Shown piece after piece: positions 41,724-50,949 of a stretch of DNA of 64,000 nucleotides (its first letter is position 1; each line of letters opens with the position of its first letter). The notes beneath the pieces were generated by a model. It did not search any database and was not told the origin of the DNA. It was given only the letters and a program-made list of their open reading frames with translations. The position numbers and the translations under genes are program-made. This DNA is from Pseudomonas sp. B21-040 (lineage in GTDB: Bacteria; Pseudomonadota; Gammaproteobacteria; Pseudomonadales; Pseudomonadaceae), in the NCBI RefSeq assembly GCF_024748695.1, contig NZ_CP087176.1, positions 3,589,501 to 3,653,500 on the forward strand. Reading direction: 5' to 3'.

Positions 41724-43715
41724 ATGCCCCCATTCCGTACCATTCAGGGTCGCTACACACTATTTCTGGTGCTGTTTATCCTGCTGCTGTTTGGCCTGAC
41801 GGTGGCCGGCATCAGCCAGTTGGTTGCGCCTAAACTGCGCCATACCGAGGAACAGGTCGCCCTCAATCGCATCGCCGAAGTCGCCCAACAAATTCAGGGT
41901 GAACTGAACAAGGTTCAGGCCCAGCAGCGCAGCATTACCCAAACCATTCCTTTGCTCGACAGCGCCGCCATTGACACGGTGTTGCCAGGCCTGGTGGATC
42001 AGTACGGTGAATTGAAAGTGTTCGGTGGCGGGATCTGGCCATTGCCCGGCCAGCGCGAAGCCGGGCGAAACAAGTTCAGCACTTTCTGGCACCGCGACGC
42101 CTCGGGCAAGCTGGCGGCCAATGCCTTCTGGAACAGCGACGCCGCGCCGAACTATTACGACCAGGCCTGGTACAAGGGCGGCATGCAAACACCACGAGGC
42201 CAATGCGCCTGGGCGGCAGCCTACAAAGATGACGCCAGCGCCGAGCCACGCACCAACTGCGCCATGGCCATTCAGAAAAATGGCGTGGCGTACGGTGTCT
42301 CGACCATCGACGTGACGCTGGGCTTCTTCAACGACCTGATCGCACGCAAGGAGAAAGACCTCGGCGCTGAAATGCTGATCGTCGAAGCCGATGGCAAGAT
42401 CATCAGCAACAGTTCGCGCATCAGCGGCCCGATTGTCCTGAAAAACATCAGTGAACTGGCAGGCAACTCGCCGTTCGCCAACCTAGTGAAAGCCGGCCTG
42501 CAAAACCGCGACCCGTCGCAGCGCGTCGAATTTGATAACAACGGTGAAGACAGCACCTTCTTCATGCGCCCGATCGAAGGCTCGCCGTGGTTTCTCGCCA
42601 CGGCCTTGCCGACCAAACTGATCACCGCCCAGCGCGATGACGTCCTGAGCACATTGAGCCTGTTGCAAATTCCGATGGTGATCCTGCTGGCAATGCTGCA
42701 GATCTACGCGATCCGCCAACTGGTCCAGCGCTTGAAAATCCTCAAGGGCAATATCGATGCGCTGTCGACCGGAGACGCCGACCTGACCAAGCGCATCATC
42801 ATTCGCGCCGAAGACGAACTGGGCGCCATCGGTCATTCGGTCAACGCGTTTCTTGTCTACTTGCAGAACATGATCGGTGAAGTGACCGAGGCCACCGGCG
42901 CAATGGCGTCCAGCCTCGACAATCTGCAACGTACCTCGGCGCATACCAGTCAGATTCTGGTGCGTCATGCCTCGGAAACCGATCAGACCGTCACCGCCAT
43001 CACCGAAATGAGTTCGACCGCTGAAAGCGTCGCGCAAAACGCTGCCGAGACGGCCGCTTTCACCAAGCGCGCCAACGAAAACGCCGACCGTTCGCGGGTA
43101 GTGGTCGGCGAAGCGTCCAGCAGCGTGATTGCATTGATCGAAGAGGTGGCGAGCGCCACCCACAAGGTTGAAAGCATGCAGCAGGACGCCCAACGCATCA
43201 CCGAGATTCTCGGGGTCATTGGTGCCATCGCCGGGCAAACCAACCTGCTGGCGCTCAACGCGGCCATCGAAGCCGCGCGGGCCGGTGAGCAAGGACGAGG
43301 CTTTGCGGTGGTTGCCGATGAAGTCCGCGCCCTCGCCGGCCGCACGCAGGACAGCACCTCGCAGATCAATGAAATGCTGACGCGCCTGACCCAAGGTGTC
43401 AGCTCATCGGTCAGTGCGATGGAAAACACCCAGGCCAGTTGCCAGTCCGCCGCCGATGCGACAGCACGGGTCAACTCCGGCCTGGATGAAATGGCCGGTT
43501 CCGTCAGCCACATCAACAGCCTGAGCACCCAGATCGCCACCGCCGCCTCGCAACAAAGTGCGGTCACCGAAGAGATCAACCGCAGCATGGTGCAGATCCG
43601 CCACATGGTGGAAGAACTGGTGAAGAGTGGTCAGGCCAGCGAGCTCAATACCCGGCAATTGCTGGAAGCCAATGCGCGGGTGAGCTCGATCATGGGGCGG
43701 TTCAAGGTTCGGTGA
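41724..43715 (+). CDS. Methyl-accepting chemotaxis protein with Cache-type sensor
   Basis: This 663-residue chemoreceptor has a first membrane segment at ~10-35 ([20 protein letters not shown]). A periplasmic double-Cache-like sensor of about 270 residues follows, with [17 protein letters not shown] and [16 protein letters not shown] near its end. TM2 is around [12 protein letters not shown], then a HAMP domain and the cytoplasmic signalling hairpin. The hairpin tip motif is [20 protein letters not shown], followed by [20 protein letters not shown]. It relays ligand occupancy to CheA/CheW. The ligand is unknown; dCache receptors often bind amino or organic acids. AAGGA precedes ATG 41724. Confidence 0.92.
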   Translation: MPPFRTIQGRYTLFLVLFILLLFGLTVAGISQLVAPKLRHTEEQVALNRIAEVAQQIQGELNKVQAQQRSITQTIPLLDSAAIDTVLPGLVDQYGELKVFGGGIWPLPGQREAGRNKFSTFWHRDASGKLAANAFWNSDAAPNYYDQAWYKGGMQTPRGQCAWAAAYKDDASAEPRTNCAMAIQKNGVAYGVSTIDVTLGFFNDLIARKEKDLGAEMLIVEADGKIISNSSRISGPIVLKNISELAGNSPFANLVKAGLQNRDPSQRVEFDNNGEDSTFFMRPIEGSPWFLATALPTKLITAQRDDVLSTLSLLQIPMVILLAMLQIYAIRQLVQRLKILKGNIDALSTGDADLTKRIIIRAEDELGAIGHSVNAFLVYLQNMIGEVTEATGAMASSLDNLQRTSAHTSQILVRHASETDQTVTAITEMSSTAESVAQNAAETAAFTKRANENADRSRVVVGEASSSVIALIEEVASATHKVESMQQDAQRITEILGVIGAIAGQTNLLALNAAIEAARAGEQGRGFAVVADEVRALAGRTQDSTSQINEMLTRLTQGVSSSVSAMENTQASCQSAADATARVNSGLDEMAGSVSHINSLSTQIATAASQQSAVTEEINRSMVQIRHMVEELVKSGQASELNTRQLLEANARVSSIMGRFKVR

Positions 43716-43733
43716 TTGCCTGAACCTTGAATT

Positions 43734-43799
43734 GAACCCGAATCCGAATCCGAATCTGAACCCGAACCTGTACCTGTACCTGTACCTGTACCTGTACCT
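43734..43799. repeat. Degenerate hexamer tandem array
   Basis: Eleven consecutive 6-bp units fit one pattern: GAACCC, GAATCC, GAATCC, GAATCT, GAACCC, GAACCT, then five exact GTACCT. The array starts 18 bp after the chemoreceptor stop and runs directly into the palindromic element at 43800, whose edge (CCTGTAGGAGC) has the same phase. Confidence 0.85.
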
Positions 43800-43889
43800 G
43801 TAGGAGCCGAGCTTGCTCGCGATAGCGGTGTGTCAGTCAACAATTATGCTGGCTGACACATTGCTATCGCGAGCAAGCTCGGCTCCTAC
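43800..43889. repeat. 90-bp palindromic element (GTAGGAGCCGAGC family)
   Basis: The arms 43800-43836 and 43853-43889 are complementary over 37 bp with two mismatches. They begin GTAGGAGCCGAGCTTGCTCG and have a ~16-bp AT-rich centre. This is a common dispersed Pseudomonas intergenic palindrome, likely mobilised in trans. It lies between the chemoreceptor and DUF411 genes and could form a large cruciform or terminator. Confidence 0.88.
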
Positions 43890-44010
43890 TGGTTTTGCAT
43901 TGTCTGTGCGGTTATTTCTGCATTACTTAGAAACACTCTCCTCCCTCATCCGTGGCTAAACTGGTCAAAATGCGTCTTTTTTGACCGTCACCCGAGTCGA
44001 GATCCCTCCC

Positions 44011-44457
44011 ATGCGAACCCACCTGCGTCTGGCCGCCCTGAGCGCCCTTCTCATCTCCTCCCTGGCCCAGGCCGCCGACCTGATCCCCATCGAAGTTCAC
44101 CGCGACGCCAACTGCGGCTGTTGCAAAAAATGGATCAGCCACCTTGAAGCCAACGGGTTCAAGGTTGAAGACCATGTCGAAACCAACATGAGCGAATTCA
44201 AACAACAGCACGGTGTGCCGCCGCGTCTGGCGTCGTGTCATACCGCATTGATCAACGGCAAGTTCGTCGAAGGCCATGTCCCGGCGGATCAGGTGCTGGC
44301 GTTGAGCAAGCGTGACGATCTGCTCGGTGTTGCAGCCCCTGGCATGCCCATGGGTTCGCCCGGGATGGAAATGGACGGCATGAGCGATGCCTACCAAGTG
44401 ATCGGCCTGAAAAAGGACGGCACGGATGTCGTGGTGGCGGATTACCCCGCCCATTGA
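44011..44457 (+). CDS. DUF411 family exported metal-binding-like protein
   Basis: The 148-residue protein has a Sec signal peptide (MRTHLRLAALSALLISSLAQA). The DUF411 core is IEVHRDANCGCCKKWISHL, with the CGCC thioredoxin-like/metal-binding site, then HGVPPRLASCHTALINGKFV and EGHVPADQVLAL. A Met-rich segment (APGMPMGSPGMEMDGM) near the C terminus suggests copper binding. Such proteins commonly accompany copper-resistance genes, though none is adjacent here. The stop overlaps the start of the YqaA-like gene by one base (TGATG), so the two are coupled. Confidence 0.85.
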   Translation: MRTHLRLAALSALLISSLAQAADLIPIEVHRDANCGCCKKWISHLEANGFKVEDHVETNMSEFKQQHGVPPRLASCHTALINGKFVEGHVPADQVLALSKRDDLLGVAAPGMPMGSPGMEMDGMSDAYQVIGLKKDGTDVVVADYPAH

Positions 44458-44891
44458 TGTCGGGTGCTTACCTCGGGCTGTTCTTCGCGGCGTTCGGTGC
44501 CGCGACGCTGCTGCCGTTGCAGTCCGAGGCAGTGCTGGTGGGGTTATTGGTCAGCGATCGCTATTGGCTCTGGTCGCTGTTGGCCGTCGCCACACTGGGC
44601 AATGTGCTCGGTTCGCTGGTGAACTGGTGGCTGGGGCGCGGCATCGAACGCTTTCGCGACCGGCGCTGGTTTCCGGTCAGCCCTGGTCATCTGGAACAGG
44701 CGCGAAAGCACTATCAGCGTTACGGCCATTGGTCCTTGTTGCTGAGTTGGGTCCCGATCATCGGTGACCCGCTGACGCTGGTGGCTGGCGTCATGCGTGA
44801 GCCCCTGGGGCGATTCCTGGTGATCGTGACCCTGGCCAAAGGCGCCCGCTATGGCGTGCTGGCCCTGGCCACGTTGGGCTGGGTGGGTTGA
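44457..44891 (+). CDS. YqaA family inner-membrane protein (DedA-like)
   Basis: The 144-residue protein of the SNARE-associated/DedA-related YqaA family begins YLGLFFAAFGAATLLPLQSE. It contains LGNVLGSLVNWWLGRGIERF and SWVPIIGDPLTLVAGVMREP, the conserved re-entrant-loop Gly-Asp-Pro region. Three or four membrane segments are expected. DedA-type proteins are linked to lipid flipping and membrane energetics. The ATG at 44457 overlaps the DUF411 stop codon, forming a two-gene unit. Confidence 0.87.
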   Translation: MSGAYLGLFFAAFGAATLLPLQSEAVLVGLLVSDRYWLWSLLAVATLGNVLGSLVNWWLGRGIERFRDRRWFPVSPGHLEQARKHYQRYGHWSLLLSWVPIIGDPLTLVAGVMREPLGRFLVIVTLAKGARYGVLALATLGWVG

Positions 44892-44976
44892 ACGATCAGG
44901 CGCGGCGATTGCCTGTGTTTAATGTCGCGCTAATCATGTCGATTCAGCATCGGCGGATTTTCTACGGAGTTCACCC

Positions 44977-46002
44977 ATGCCCCTCGCCCTCTCCCGCTGG
45001 CTGCCCAGCCTGCTGTTGACCGCCGCACTGCCCCTTGCCGCCCATGCCGAAGGACCGGAATACGGCCCTGAATTGCAAGGCTTCGAATACCCCTACACCG
45101 TCAAGCATTTCGCCTTTGAGTCCCAAGGCAAATCCTTGCAAATGGGTTACATGGACGTCGCCGCCCATGGCAAGGCCAACGGGCGCAGCGTCGTGCTGAT
45201 GCACGGTAAGAACTTCTGCGGCGCAACCTGGGACAGTTCGATCAAAGCCCTCAGCGAGGCCGGCTATCGCGTCATCGCACCGGACCAGATCGGTTTCTGC
45301 ACCTCCAGCAAGCCCGATCACTATCAGTACAGCTTCCAGCAACTGGCAACCAACACCCAACAACTGCTCAAGGCCCTGGGCATTCAGAAGGCCAGCCTCC
45401 TCGGCCATTCCACCGGTGGCATGCTCGCCACCCGCTATGCGTTGCAATATCCCGATCAAGTCGAACAACTGGCGCTGGTCAATCCCATCGGCCTGGAAGA
45501 CTGGAAAGCCCTTGGCGTGCCCTACCGCACGGTCGATCAATGGTACGCGCGCGAACTGCAGCTCAATGCCGACGGTATCCGCACCTATGAGCGCAACACC
45601 TACTACGGTGGCCGCTGGAAGCCAGAGTTCGATCGCTGGGTCGACATGCTCGCCGGCCTGAACAAAGGCCCGGGGCATACACAGGTCGCGTGGAACTCGG
45701 CGCTGATCTACGACATGATCTTCACCCAACCGGTGTATTACGAATTCAAAGACCTGAAGATGCCCACGCTGTTGCTGATCGGGACGTCCGACACTACCGC
45801 CATCGGCAGTGACATTGCCTCGCCAGAGGTCAAGGCCAGACTCGGTCACTACGACGTACTGGGCAAGGAAGTGGCAAAACTGATTCCGCAGTCGACCCTG
45901 ATTGAATTTCCCGGCATGGGCCACGCGCCGCAGATGGAAGAACCAGCGCAATTCCACAAGGCCTTGCTCGACTGGCTGAACAAAACCAACCCTGTTCATT
46001 GA
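44977..46002 (+). CDS. Exported alpha/beta hydrolase
   Basis: The 341-residue hydrolase has a signal peptide (RWLPSLLLTAALPLAAHA), so it is expected in the periplasm or secreted. Nucleophile elbow GHSTGG, oxyanion region MHGKNFCGATW, acid in LLIGTSDTTAIG, and catalytic His in FPGMGHAPQME are all present. The substrate is unknown; the fold covers esterases, epoxide hydrolases and haloperoxidases. A TACGGAG site precedes the ATG. It is followed after 13 bp by the hydroxyacid dehydrogenase gene and is probably cotranscribed. Confidence 0.87.
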   Translation: MPLALSRWLPSLLLTAALPLAAHAEGPEYGPELQGFEYPYTVKHFAFESQGKSLQMGYMDVAAHGKANGRSVVLMHGKNFCGATWDSSIKALSEAGYRVIAPDQIGFCTSSKPDHYQYSFQQLATNTQQLLKALGIQKASLLGHSTGGMLATRYALQYPDQVEQLALVNPIGLEDWKALGVPYRTVDQWYARELQLNADGIRTYERNTYYGGRWKPEFDRWVDMLAGLNKGPGHTQVAWNSALIYDMIFTQPVYYEFKDLKMPTLLLIGTSDTTAIGSDIASPEVKARLGHYDVLGKEVAKLIPQSTLIEFPGMGHAPQMEEPAQFHKALLDWLNKTNPVH

Positions 46003-46015
46003 TGAGGTAAGGCGG

Positions 46016-46969
46016 ATGGCGGTGCAAATTGCGGTGATCGATGACTGGCAGGATGTCGCTCGCGACGTGGTGGACTGGTCGGTGCTGGAAAACGTCGGCG
46101 AGGTGAGTTTTGTCCATGACTACCCGGCCGACAATGAAACCCTGGCCGAGCGTCTGGGCGCCTATGAAGTGATCTGCGTGATGCGCGAACGCACCCGGTT
46201 CGATGAAGACCTGCTGCGGCGGCTACCGAAACTCAAACTGCTGGTGACCGGCGGCATGCGCAACGCGGCGCTGGATTTCAAAGCGGCGGCTGCGCTGGGG
46301 ATTCAGGTCTGCGGCACGGACAGCTACAAACATGCCGCGCCAGAACTGACCTGGGCGCTGATCATGGCCGCCACTCGCAACCTCGTGGTCGAAGCCAACG
46401 CGTTGCGCGCCGGTCAATGGCAACAAGGGCTCGGCGGTGATTTATACGGCAAGACCTTGGCGATCCTCGGGCTGGGCAGCATCGGCAAGCGCGTCGCGCA
46501 GTTCGGGCAAGTGTTCGGCATGCGGGTGATTGCCTGGAGCGAGAACCTGACCAGTGACGCGGCAGCCGAAGTCGGCGTGACCTATGTCAGCAAGCAGGAA
46601 CTGTTCGAACAAGCGGATGTGTTGTCGGTGCATCTGGTGCTCAGTGAGCGCAGCCGGGGCTTGGTCGACGCACAGGCGCTGGACTGGATGAAGCCCACGG
46701 CACTGTTGGTCAACACCGCGCGCGGGCCAATTGTCGACGAGGCGGCGCTGATCAAGGCGTTGCAGAAGAATCGGTTGGCGGGGGCGGCACTGGATGTGTT
46801 CGAAGTGGAGCCACTGCCTGAACATCATCCGTTCAGGACCCTGGAGAACGTGCTGGCGACGCCGCATGTCGGGTATGTGAGCCGACAGAACTACCATTTG
46901 TTCTTTTCGCAGATGATCGAGGATATTCAGGCATGGTCGGTGGGGAATCCAATCCGGCAGCTCACCTGA
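46016..46969 (+). CDS. D-2-hydroxyacid dehydrogenase family protein
   Basis: The 317-residue NAD(P)-dependent enzyme has the Rossmann motif LAILGLGSIGKRVAQFG, the conserved arginine region NTARGPIVDEAAL, the Glu of LDVFEVEPLP and the catalytic His of ATPHVGYVSRQNY. The N-terminal catalytic lobe contains VTGGMRNAALD. It interconverts a 2-keto acid and a D-2-hydroxy acid. Substrate specificity cannot be read from the sequence. ATG 46016 follows GATGAGGTAAGGCGG; it is second in a unit with the exported hydrolase. Confidence 0.9.
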   Translation: MAVQIAVIDDWQDVARDVVDWSVLENVGEVSFVHDYPADNETLAERLGAYEVICVMRERTRFDEDLLRRLPKLKLLVTGGMRNAALDFKAAAALGIQVCGTDSYKHAAPELTWALIMAATRNLVVEANALRAGQWQQGLGGDLYGKTLAILGLGSIGKRVAQFGQVFGMRVIAWSENLTSDAAAEVGVTYVSKQELFEQADVLSVHLVLSERSRGLVDAQALDWMKPTALLVNTARGPIVDEAALIKALQKNRLAGAALDVFEVEPLPEHHPFRTLENVLATPHVGYVSRQNYHLFFSQMIEDIQAWSVGNPIRQLT

Positions 46970-46987
46970 GACCGAGTGATCGTTCAT

Positions 46988-47058
46988 CGCGGGCAAGCCC
47001 GCTCCCACAATTGATTTGTAGCGTTCACAAAATCGTGTGGGAGCGGGTTTGCCCGCGA
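46988..47058. repeat. REP-type inverted pair (GTGGGAGCGGG family)
   Basis: CGCGGGCAAGCCCGCTCCCA (46988-47007) faces its near complement TGGGAGCGGGTTTGCCCGCG (47038-47057) across about 30 bp. Each arm carries its own small GGGCAAGCCC hairpin. It is a frequent Pseudomonas intergenic element, here just after the hydroxyacid dehydrogenase gene. Confidence 0.88.
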
Positions 47059-47366
47059 AAGGGCCATAAAAACCGACATAAAAAATACAAACTGAACGCA
47101 CCGCAACAGTGCACCACCTCTCCCCCCACGCCCATTTCCGTGACTCGCCAGTCCCGTTTTGACCCGCCCCCAAAAATAAACCTGCACTTCGTCGGTGCGT
47201 TTGCCCCTTCCGGACGTTGTTCTTTTACCCTCTAGAAACCGATTGTCGAACAATTTCACCACTTGACCCGCCCCGCTCTAGGATCTGGCCTAGACTCATT
47301 TTCGCGAGGTAAAACCGGTCGGTCATCTGGCTGTAAAAAACTCGAAACTTTCGGTCCTGGCCATGG

Positions 47367-47372
47367 GTCAGG
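47367..47372 (+). promoter_or_regulatory. Candidate AlgU/RpoE-type promoter (-10) for the glgA operon
   Basis: GTCAGG lies 16 bp after GAAACTT (47344-47350), resembling the extracytoplasmic stress sigma consensus GAACTT-N16-TCnnA. It lies 176 bp upstream of the glgA ATG. Osmotic-stress control of trehalose and glucan genes by AlgU or RpoS is plausible in Pseudomonas, but the match is imperfect. Confidence 0.3.
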
Positions 47373-47547
47373 TTAAAGGTAGGGCTACAGCGACTGGTGC
47401 ATTCCTTGCAACGGCCCCTCCACCCATCTGCTTCAACGCATTGGGCAGCATTTGCCACGATGCGTGCGCGTTTGCGCCCGGCCACAGGATAGGGCCACCC
47501 CCTTTGTGCCAGACCTAAGCATTAGATCAACACCACGGGAGATTCAT

Positions 47548-49134
47548 ATGATTAGTGCGGCTTTAGATATTCAGGGAGAACGTGCTCATCAGCAGGTCGG
47601 CGAATCGAGCGCCGTCAATGCACCGAGCGCGCAATCGATCAGCGTCCCCGGGACCAAGACGCTGACACCAGCTGCCAGTCAGAATCCAAACAGAAAAAAA
47701 GTGTTGTTCGTCACCTCCGAAATTGCCGATCTGGTGAAAACCGGTGGCCTGGGCGACGTTTCCGCCGCGCTGCCTCGCGCCATGTCGCACCTGCACGATG
47801 TGCGGGTACTCATTCCCGGTTACCCGCAAGTGCTGCACAGCGAAAACCCGATTCATATCATTGGTGAACTGGGTGGGCACGCCGCACTGCCGCCCTGCAA
47901 GATCGGGCGCATGGACATGCCGGACGGTCTGGTCATTTATGTGTTGATCTGCCCTGAGCTCTACGAGCGCGAAGGTTCGCCGTACGGCGCCAACAATGGC
48001 CGTGACTGGCCAGATAACCACATTCGCTTCGCCCGCCTGGGCCTCGCCGCCGCCGATATCGCTGCCAATCTCGCGCAAATTCACTGGTGCCCGGATCTGG
48101 TGCATGCCCATGACTGGCCTGCGGGCCTGGCGCCGGCCTACATGCACTGGCGCGGGCAGCGTACGCCAACGCTGTTCACCATCCATAACCTGGCCTACCA
48201 GGGCGTGACCAGTCTGGGTTCGTGCCCTGAACTCGGCATACCCGCACACGCCCTGCAACAGGAAGGCATGGAGTTCTACGGCAAGATGTCGTTCCTCAAG
48301 GCCGGCATGGCGTATTCGAGCCACATCACCACCGTCAGCGCCACTTACGCCCAGGAAATCACCACGCCGGCCTTCGGCTGCGGTCTCGATGGCTTTCTTG
48401 CCGCCAAGACCCAGCAAGGCCTGCTGAGCGGCATTCCCAACGGCATCGATGAGAGTTGGGACGCGGCCACCGACGCCCACCTGTTCTGCCCGTTCAGCAT
48501 TGGCGACTGGGACGGCAAAGCGGTCAACGCCGCGCACGTCCGCGAACTGTTTGGCCTGGAAGACTCCAAGGGTCCGCTGTTTGCAGTGGTCTCGCGGCTG
48601 GTCTATCAGAAAGGCCTGGACCTGACCGAAGCGGTCTCCGAATACATCGTCAAATCCGGCGGCCAGATTGCAATCATCGGCCGTGGCGAGCCGGAAGAAG
48701 AACAAGCCATGCGTGAGCTGGCCTTGCGTTTTCCGGGGCAGATCGGCGTGCGCATCGGCTTCAACGAAACTGACGCCCGTCGCATGTTCGCCGGCAGCGA
48801 TTTCCTGCTGATGCCTTCGCGTTATGAACCCTGCGGCTTGAGCCAGATGTACGCCCAGCGTTTCGGCTCGTTGCCGGTGGCGCGCAATACTGGCGGCCTG
48901 GCCGACACCATTGAAAACGGCGTCACCGGATTCCTGTTCGACGAATCCTCCGTCGAGAGTTACCAGGAAGCCCTGAGCCGTGCATTCAAGGTGTTCGCCT
49001 TCCCCGACCTGCTGCATGCGATGCGTTGCCGGGCGATGGCAGCCCCCTTCAACTGGTGCAAGGCAGTGGAACCCTACGCCGAACTCTACGAACAGCTTGT
49101 GGCGAAGGCCTTGGGTAAATCGGGCCGACAATAA
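47548..49134 (+). CDS. glgA: Glycogen synthase
   Basis: This 528-residue GT5 glycosyltransferase extends alpha-1,4-glucan from a nucleotide glucose. The substrate loop KTGGLGDV is at residues 64-71. HAHDWPAGLAPAYMHW, GIPNGIDESWDA, VSRLVYQKGLDL and the C-terminal PSRYEPCGLSQMYAQRFG are all GlgA signatures. The first ~45 residues are a Ser/Ala/Gln-rich extension not found in E. coli GlgA. ATG 47548 follows GGGAGATTCAT; the frame is open upstream. It heads the glgA-treZ-malQ-treY-(DUF2934)-glgX operon, so its glucan feeds trehalose synthesis. Confidence 0.93.
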   Translation: MISAALDIQGERAHQQVGESSAVNAPSAQSISVPGTKTLTPAASQNPNRKKVLFVTSEIADLVKTGGLGDVSAALPRAMSHLHDVRVLIPGYPQVLHSENPIHIIGELGGHAALPPCKIGRMDMPDGLVIYVLICPELYEREGSPYGANNGRDWPDNHIRFARLGLAAADIAANLAQIHWCPDLVHAHDWPAGLAPAYMHWRGQRTPTLFTIHNLAYQGVTSLGSCPELGIPAHALQQEGMEFYGKMSFLKAGMAYSSHITTVSATYAQEITTPAFGCGLDGFLAAKTQQGLLSGIPNGIDESWDAATDAHLFCPFSIGDWDGKAVNAAHVRELFGLEDSKGPLFAVVSRLVYQKGLDLTEAVSEYIVKSGGQIAIIGRGEPEEEQAMRELALRFPGQIGVRIGFNETDARRMFAGSDFLLMPSRYEPCGLSQMYAQRFGSLPVARNTGGLADTIENGVTGFLFDESSVESYQEALSRAFKVFAFPDLLHAMRCRAMAAPFNWCKAVEPYAELYEQLVAKALGKSGRQ

Positions 49135-49152
49135 GAGAAGAGGTTTTCAACG

Positions 49153-50949
49153 ATGCCGTTACGGACCCTTGAGACCTGGCCCCACGGCGCAATCATGCTG
49201 GACGCAGAGCACACGCGTTTTGCCTTGTGGGCGCCTGATGCGTTTTACGTCAGTGTCGAACTGGAAAATGGACAATCCTTGCCGCTGCTGCCTCAGGCGG
49301 ATGGTTGGTTCGTGATCAAGACCCGCTGCCTCGCGGGCACCCGTTACCGCTACAACATCGATGGCGAGCTCGAGGTGCCGGACCCGGCCTCCCGCGCGCA
49401 GGCCGGCGATATCGACAGCCACAGCGTGGTGGTCGATCCGCTGGCCTATCAATGGCAACACAACACCTGGCAAGGTCGGCCATGGAACGAAGCGATCATC
49501 TACGAGCTGCACGTCGGTGTACTCGGCGGTTACAGCGCCGTCGAGCAGCACCTGTCGCGCCTCGCTGAACTCGGCATCACGGCTATTGAACTGATGCCAT
49601 TGGCGCAGTTTCCCGGCGAGCGCAATTGGGGATACGACGGTGTTTTCCCTTACGCCCCCCAAGCGTCCTATGGCTCGCCCGAGCAACTCAAACACTTGAT
49701 CGACACCGCCCACGGCCTCGGCCTGGCGGTGATTCTCGACGTGGTCTACAACCACTTCGGCCCGGACGGCAATTACCTGCATCATTACGCCAAGGGCTTT
49801 TTCCGCGACGACAAGCACACACCGTGGGGCGCGGCGATCGACTTTCGGCAGCGCGAGGTGCGGGATTTTTTCATCAATAACGCGTTGATGTGGCTGCTCG
49901 AATATCGCTTTGACGGTTTGCGCCTGGACGCGGTGCACGCCATTGAAAGCCCGGACTTCCTTGAAGAACTGGCGCGACGGGTGCGCCAGCAAACCGAACC
50001 CACACGCCATGTGTGGCTGATGGTGGAAAACGAACACAATCAGGCCAGCCTGTTGGAAAAAGGCTTCGATGCACAGTGGAACGATGACGGCCACAACGCC
50101 CTGCATGTGTTGCTGACCGGCGAAACCGACGCCTATTACGCCGACTACGCTGAACAACCCACCGAACAACTCGCTCGCTGCCTGAGCCAGGGCTTCGTGT
50201 TTCAGGGCCATATCAACCGCCACGGCACGCCACGTGGCGAGCCCAGCAGTCACTTGCCGCCGACAGCCTTTGTGCTGTTTCTGCAAAACCACGACCAGAT
50301 CGGCAACCGCGCGTTAGGCGAACGGTTGCACCAATTGACCCACCCCGATGCACTTTATGCGGCCACCGTGTTGCTGCTGCTGTCGCCGATGATCCCGCTG
50401 ATGTTCATGGGCGACGAATTCGCGGCACAGTCACCGTTCCTGTTTTTCACCAGCCACCACGGCGAGCTTGCAGAACAGGTGCGCGAAGGTCGGCGCAATG
50501 AATTCGCAGCGTTCAGAGCCTTTGCCAATCCGCAGCAGCGCGAACAGATTCCCGACCCCAATGCGCCGCAGACCTTCCAAGCCTCGCAACCGCAGCGAAG
50601 CGCCAGCGCACTGCCGGCAATACACGAGCTTTACCGGCGCCTGCTGCAACTGCGCCACCAGCACCTCATCCCGCGCCTGCCCGGCACCCAGGCATTGGGC
50701 ACCGACGTATTGGGCTACGCGGCGGTGAGCGCCCGCTGGCGACTGGGCGATGGCAGTGAGCTGCGCATTGACCTGAACCTCAGCGACGCGCCGGTGGTCC
50801 ACACCCCACAGGCCGACACGATCTTGCTGTTCGAACACCCGCCCCACTCGGCCGGCCTGTTGCACCAGGGCAAACTTGCCCCGTATTGCGCGCTCGTCAG
50901 CCTCACGGCCGCAGCCCCTTTGCCAGATTCGAATGGAGAGCGCCCATGA
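49153..50949 (+). CDS. treZ: Malto-oligosyltrehalose trehalohydrolase
   Basis: This 598-residue GH13 enzyme releases trehalose from the end of malto-oligosyltrehalose made by TreY. The N-terminal carbohydrate-binding-like region spans ~1-110. The catalytic barrel has DVVYNHFGPDGNYL, FDGLRLDAVHAI (nucleophile Asp259), VENEHN (acid/base Glu292) and FLQNHDQIGNRALGER. It lies 18 bp after glgA and overlaps malQ by 4 bp. No signal peptide is present, so trehalose is made in the cytoplasm, as an osmoprotectant in pseudomonads. Confidence 0.95.
   Translation: MPLRTLETWPHGAIMLDAEHTRFALWAPDAFYVSVELENGQSLPLLPQADGWFVIKTRCLAGTRYRYNIDGELEVPDPASRAQAGDIDSHSVVVDPLAYQWQHNTWQGRPWNEAIIYELHVGVLGGYSAVEQHLSRLAELGITAIELMPLAQFPGERNWGYDGVFPYAPQASYGSPEQLKHLIDTAHGLGLAVILDVVYNHFGPDGNYLHHYAKGFFRDDKHTPWGAAIDFRQREVRDFFINNALMWLLEYRFDGLRLDAVHAIESPDFLEELARRVRQQTEPTRHVWLMVENEHNQASLLEKGFDAQWNDDGHNALHVLLTGETDAYYADYAEQPTEQLARCLSQGFVFQGHINRHGTPRGEPSSHLPPTAFVLFLQNHDQIGNRALGERLHQLTHPDALYAATVLLLLSPMIPLMFMGDEFAAQSPFLFFTSHHGELAEQVREGRRNEFAAFRAFANPQQREQIPDPNAPQTFQASQPQRSASALPAIHELYRRLLQLRHQHLIPRLPGTQALGTDVLGYAAVSARWRLGDGSELRIDLNLSDAPVVHTPQADTILLFEHPPHSAGLLHQGKLAPYCALVSLTAAAPLPDSNGERP

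Larger units (their letters stand above)
46970..47547. other. 578-bp intergenic region upstream of glgA
   Basis: It contains a REP-type palindrome at 46988-47058, then about 490 bp leading to glgA. Possible promoter elements are CTAGACT at 47290-47296 (stationary-phase-like -10) and GAAACTT at 47344-47350 with GTCAGG at 47367-47372 (16-bp spacing, AlgU/RpoE-like). No open frame here has a convincing ribosome site. A GGGAG site at ~47537 serves glgA. Confidence 0.45.

Noticed and set aside
47563..49131. 522-codon open frame antisense to glgA
   Set aside because: Shadow of a high-GC gene; no recognisable domain.
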